This document shows positions 6,773 to 7,119 of a stretch of 7,119 bases of DNA, in pieces (the first letter of the stretch is position 1; every line of letters starts with the position of its first letter). Below the pieces are notes generated by a model. The model saw only the letters and a list, made by a program, of their open reading frames with translations. It searched no databases and had not been told where the DNA came from. The position numbers and the translations under genes were made by a program. Source of the stretch: Gemmatimonadota bacterium (GTDB lineage: Bacteria > Gemmatimonadota > Gemmatimonadetes > Gemmatimonadales > Gemmatimonadaceae); contig JAQBQC010000549.1 in NCBI GenBank assembly GCA_028287205.1, positions 1 to 7,119 on the forward strand, written 5' to 3'.

Positions 6773-6790
6773 TTCGACTCCGGATGACAC

Positions 6791-6820
6791 AAAAAAGGCC
6801 CGTCCGAGCATGGACGGGCC
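6791..6820 (-). terminator. Intrinsic terminator (his attenuator) upstream of hisG
   Basis: In minus-strand RNA, GGCCCGUCC (6820-6812) pairs perfectly over 9 bp with GGACGGGCC (6805-6797) around a 6-nt loop, followed directly by U6 (6796-6791). It lies after the leader ORF and about 54 bases before hisG, on the coding strand of the operon and downstream of its promoter. It can therefore only stop transcription before the structural genes, which is the position of an attenuator. On the plus strand the hairpin is not followed by a T run. Confidence 0.93.
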
Positions 6821-6884
6821 GAAGACGCCGGTTCGCTTACGGGTTAAATGATCACCCTGGCAAGCACGCGACGCCCCGACCCGT
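6814..6884 (-). promoter_or_regulatory. Antiterminator pairing region of the his attenuator
   Basis: The leader segment ACGGGUCGGGG (6884-6874) can form 11 continuous pairs (8 Watson-Crick, 3 G-U) with CUUCGGCCCGU (6824-6814). The latter includes most of the terminator's 5' arm, so this helix and the terminator exclude each other. A competing 6-bp pairing joins ACGGGU (6884-6879) with ACCCGU (6844-6839), which would release the terminator arm. A third 6-bp pairing joins the His codons AUCACC (6898-6893) with GGUGAU at the leader stop (6856-6851). This resembles the multi-segment his attenuators of enterobacteria. Which pairing a stalled ribosome favours is inferred, not computed. Confidence 0.65.
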
Positions 6885-6929
6885 GAGGCCGTGGTGATGC
6901 GTGTGATGGCGCCGAGCGAACGTGGGCAT
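6852..6929 (-). CDS. hisL: His operon leader peptide
   Basis: A 25-codon ORF starts MPTFARR, continues HHTHHHG and ends ACLPG. Codons 8, 9, 11, 12 and 13 are histidine: five His in six codons. This is the hallmark of a leader peptide that senses charged His-tRNA. It lies between the predicted promoter and the terminator in front of hisG. When His-tRNA is scarce a ribosome should stall on the His codons, leave ACGGGUCGGGG downstream free to pair with the terminator arm, and so allow read-through into hisG. There is no Shine-Dalgarno; the upstream sequence is pyrimidine-rich. The candidate -10 box ends 7 nt before the ATG, so the mRNA may be leaderless. The frame is open further upstream, but that part precedes the predicted transcription start. 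The peptide itself probably has no other role. Confidence 0.88.
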   Translation of the reverse strand: MPTFARRHHTHHHGLTGRGVACLPG

Positions 6930-6936
6930 GGAAAGG

Positions 6937-6965
6937 AAGGTATCGGAGACACTCGAACGCGTCAA
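6937..6965 (-). promoter_or_regulatory. Predicted his operon promoter (sigma70-like)
   Basis: Read on the minus strand, TTGACG (6965-6960, 5 of 6 to TTGACA) is followed after 17 bases by TACCTT (6942-6937, 3 of 6 to TATAAT, keeping the first TA and final T). The expected transcription start is 6930-6929, at or next to the A of the leader ATG. Its position just ahead of hisL and the attenuator supports it; the -10 box alone is weak. Confidence 0.65.
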
Positions 6966-6997
6966 CCAGCACGCTCCGAGAGACGCGGGCCCCTCGT

Positions 6998-7027
6998 TTG
7001 CAATTTCCCCGTGGGGGCACATAGATT
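6998..7027 (+). promoter_or_regulatory. Candidate promoter for the divergent plus-strand gene
   Basis: TTGCAA (6998-7003) and TAGATT (7022-7027) are 18 bases apart, each 4 of 6 to consensus. This would start transcription near 7034, giving a 5' leader of about 55 bases before the ATG at 7090. The spacer contains the small inverted repeat CCCCGTGGGG (7007-7016), which could be an operator or chance. The two divergent promoters would be about 30 bases apart (-35 to -35). Confidence 0.35.
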
Positions 7028-7033
7028 CCCAAT

Positions 7034-7050
7034 CTCCGCGGGTTGCGGAG
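7034..7050 (+). repeat. Small inverted repeat in the 5' region of the divergent gene
   Basis: CTCCGC (7034-7039) and GCGGAG (7045-7050) form a perfect 6-bp stem with a 5-base loop, about 40 bases before the plus-strand start codon. Just before it, AGATT-CCC-AATCT (7023-7035) is another inverted repeat that overlaps the candidate -10 box. There is no T run, so it is not a terminator. It could be an mRNA hairpin or a regulator site; function unknown. Confidence 0.4.
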
Positions 7051-7089
7051 CTCGGAAAGCACACAGGCACGGTACTGGAGGCTATAAGA

Positions 7090-7119
7090 ATGCAGTTTAT
7101 CGGACGGGCGCTCCTCGCG
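7090..7119 (+). CDS. Start of an unidentified divergent gene (10 codons, cut by window edge)
   Basis: ATG 7090 is preceded by a strong Shine-Dalgarno GGAGG (7077-7081) with 8 nt spacing. The ten visible codons read MQFIGRALLA and remain open to the edge. The mix of an early Arg and hydrophobic residues could be the beginning of a membrane segment or signal anchor, but ten residues are too few to say. No family is recognised. It is divergent from the his operon and may share its regulatory region. Confidence 0.6.
   Translation, partial: MQFIGRALLA

Noticed and set aside
6797..6820. Bidirectional terminator also serving a plus-strand transcript
   Set aside because: The U-tract equivalent is only on the minus-strand RNA. 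On the plus strand the hairpin is followed by GAAGACG, not T residues.
5982..6851. Plus-strand open frame of 289 codons opposite hisG and the leader
   Set aside because: Low-complexity translation with no family features; it is antisense to a certain hisG and crosses the attenuator hairpin.
6844..7062. Overlapping 72-codon minus-strand frame in the leader region
   Set aside because: It is in another phase from the His-codon run, has only scattered histidines, and no ribosome binding site was seen.
6852..7070. A 72-codon version of the His leader ORF starting far upstream
   Set aside because: The upstream codons span the predicted promoter and would not be transcribed from it. The His-run part starting at 6929 fits a leader peptide.
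6738..7089. T-box or riboswitch control of the his operon
   Set aside because: No T-box-like conserved sequence or large aptamer was recognised. The His-codon run and alternative hairpins explain the region better.

Overview
The window is almost entirely a histidine biosynthesis operon read on the minus strand, together with its control region and the first codons of a divergent plus-strand gene. In transcription order (right to left) it contains a his leader peptide and attenuator, hisG, a fused hisD-hisC gene, hisH, hisA, hisB, hisF, hisN and the first 27 codons of hisI, which runs off the left edge. The DNA is GC-rich and uses GTG as well as ATG starts, so this is a bacterium. The gene order, the HisD-HisC fusion and the flavour of HisA and HisB would fit a little-studied GC-rich phylum. 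Gemmatimonadota is my guess, but I cannot establish it from this window.

Layout: 1-83 holds the start of hisI; 76-870 hisN (histidinol-phosphate phosphatase of the inositol-monophosphatase family); 867-1628 hisF; 1628-2170 hisB (dehydratase only); 2187-2900 hisA; 2897-3493 hisH; 3490-5883 hisDC; 5880-6737 hisG. Apart from 16 bases between hisA and hisB, every pair of neighbours overlaps by 1-8 bases (GTGA, GTGA, ATGA, TGATG, ATGA, then 8 nt). This implies one mRNA with translational coupling. The 352-base region at 6738-7089 has no ordinary gene. It holds the his promoter, a 25-residue leader ORF with five His codons in a six-codon block, alternative RNA pairings, a 9-bp intrinsic terminator with a U6 tract, a possible 13-codon uORF, and a candidate promoter and hairpin for the divergent gene.

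How the genes work together: HisG condenses ATP with PRPP. HisI (and HisE, not seen, possibly fused to HisI beyond the edge) processes the product. HisA isomerises ProFAR. HisH and HisF make IGP and AICAR. HisB dehydrates IGP, the HisC domain transaminates, HisN removes the phosphate, and the HisD domain oxidises histidinol to histidine. Every step except HisE is visible at least in part.

The points most worth a second look are a complete-looking his attenuator whose leader peptide appears to be translated from a leaderless mRNA, the HisD-HisC fusion, a 7-codon ORF bridging the hisA stop and the hisB start, and departures from the usual motifs in HisB and HisA. I see no mobile element, CRISPR array, tRNA or rRNA.
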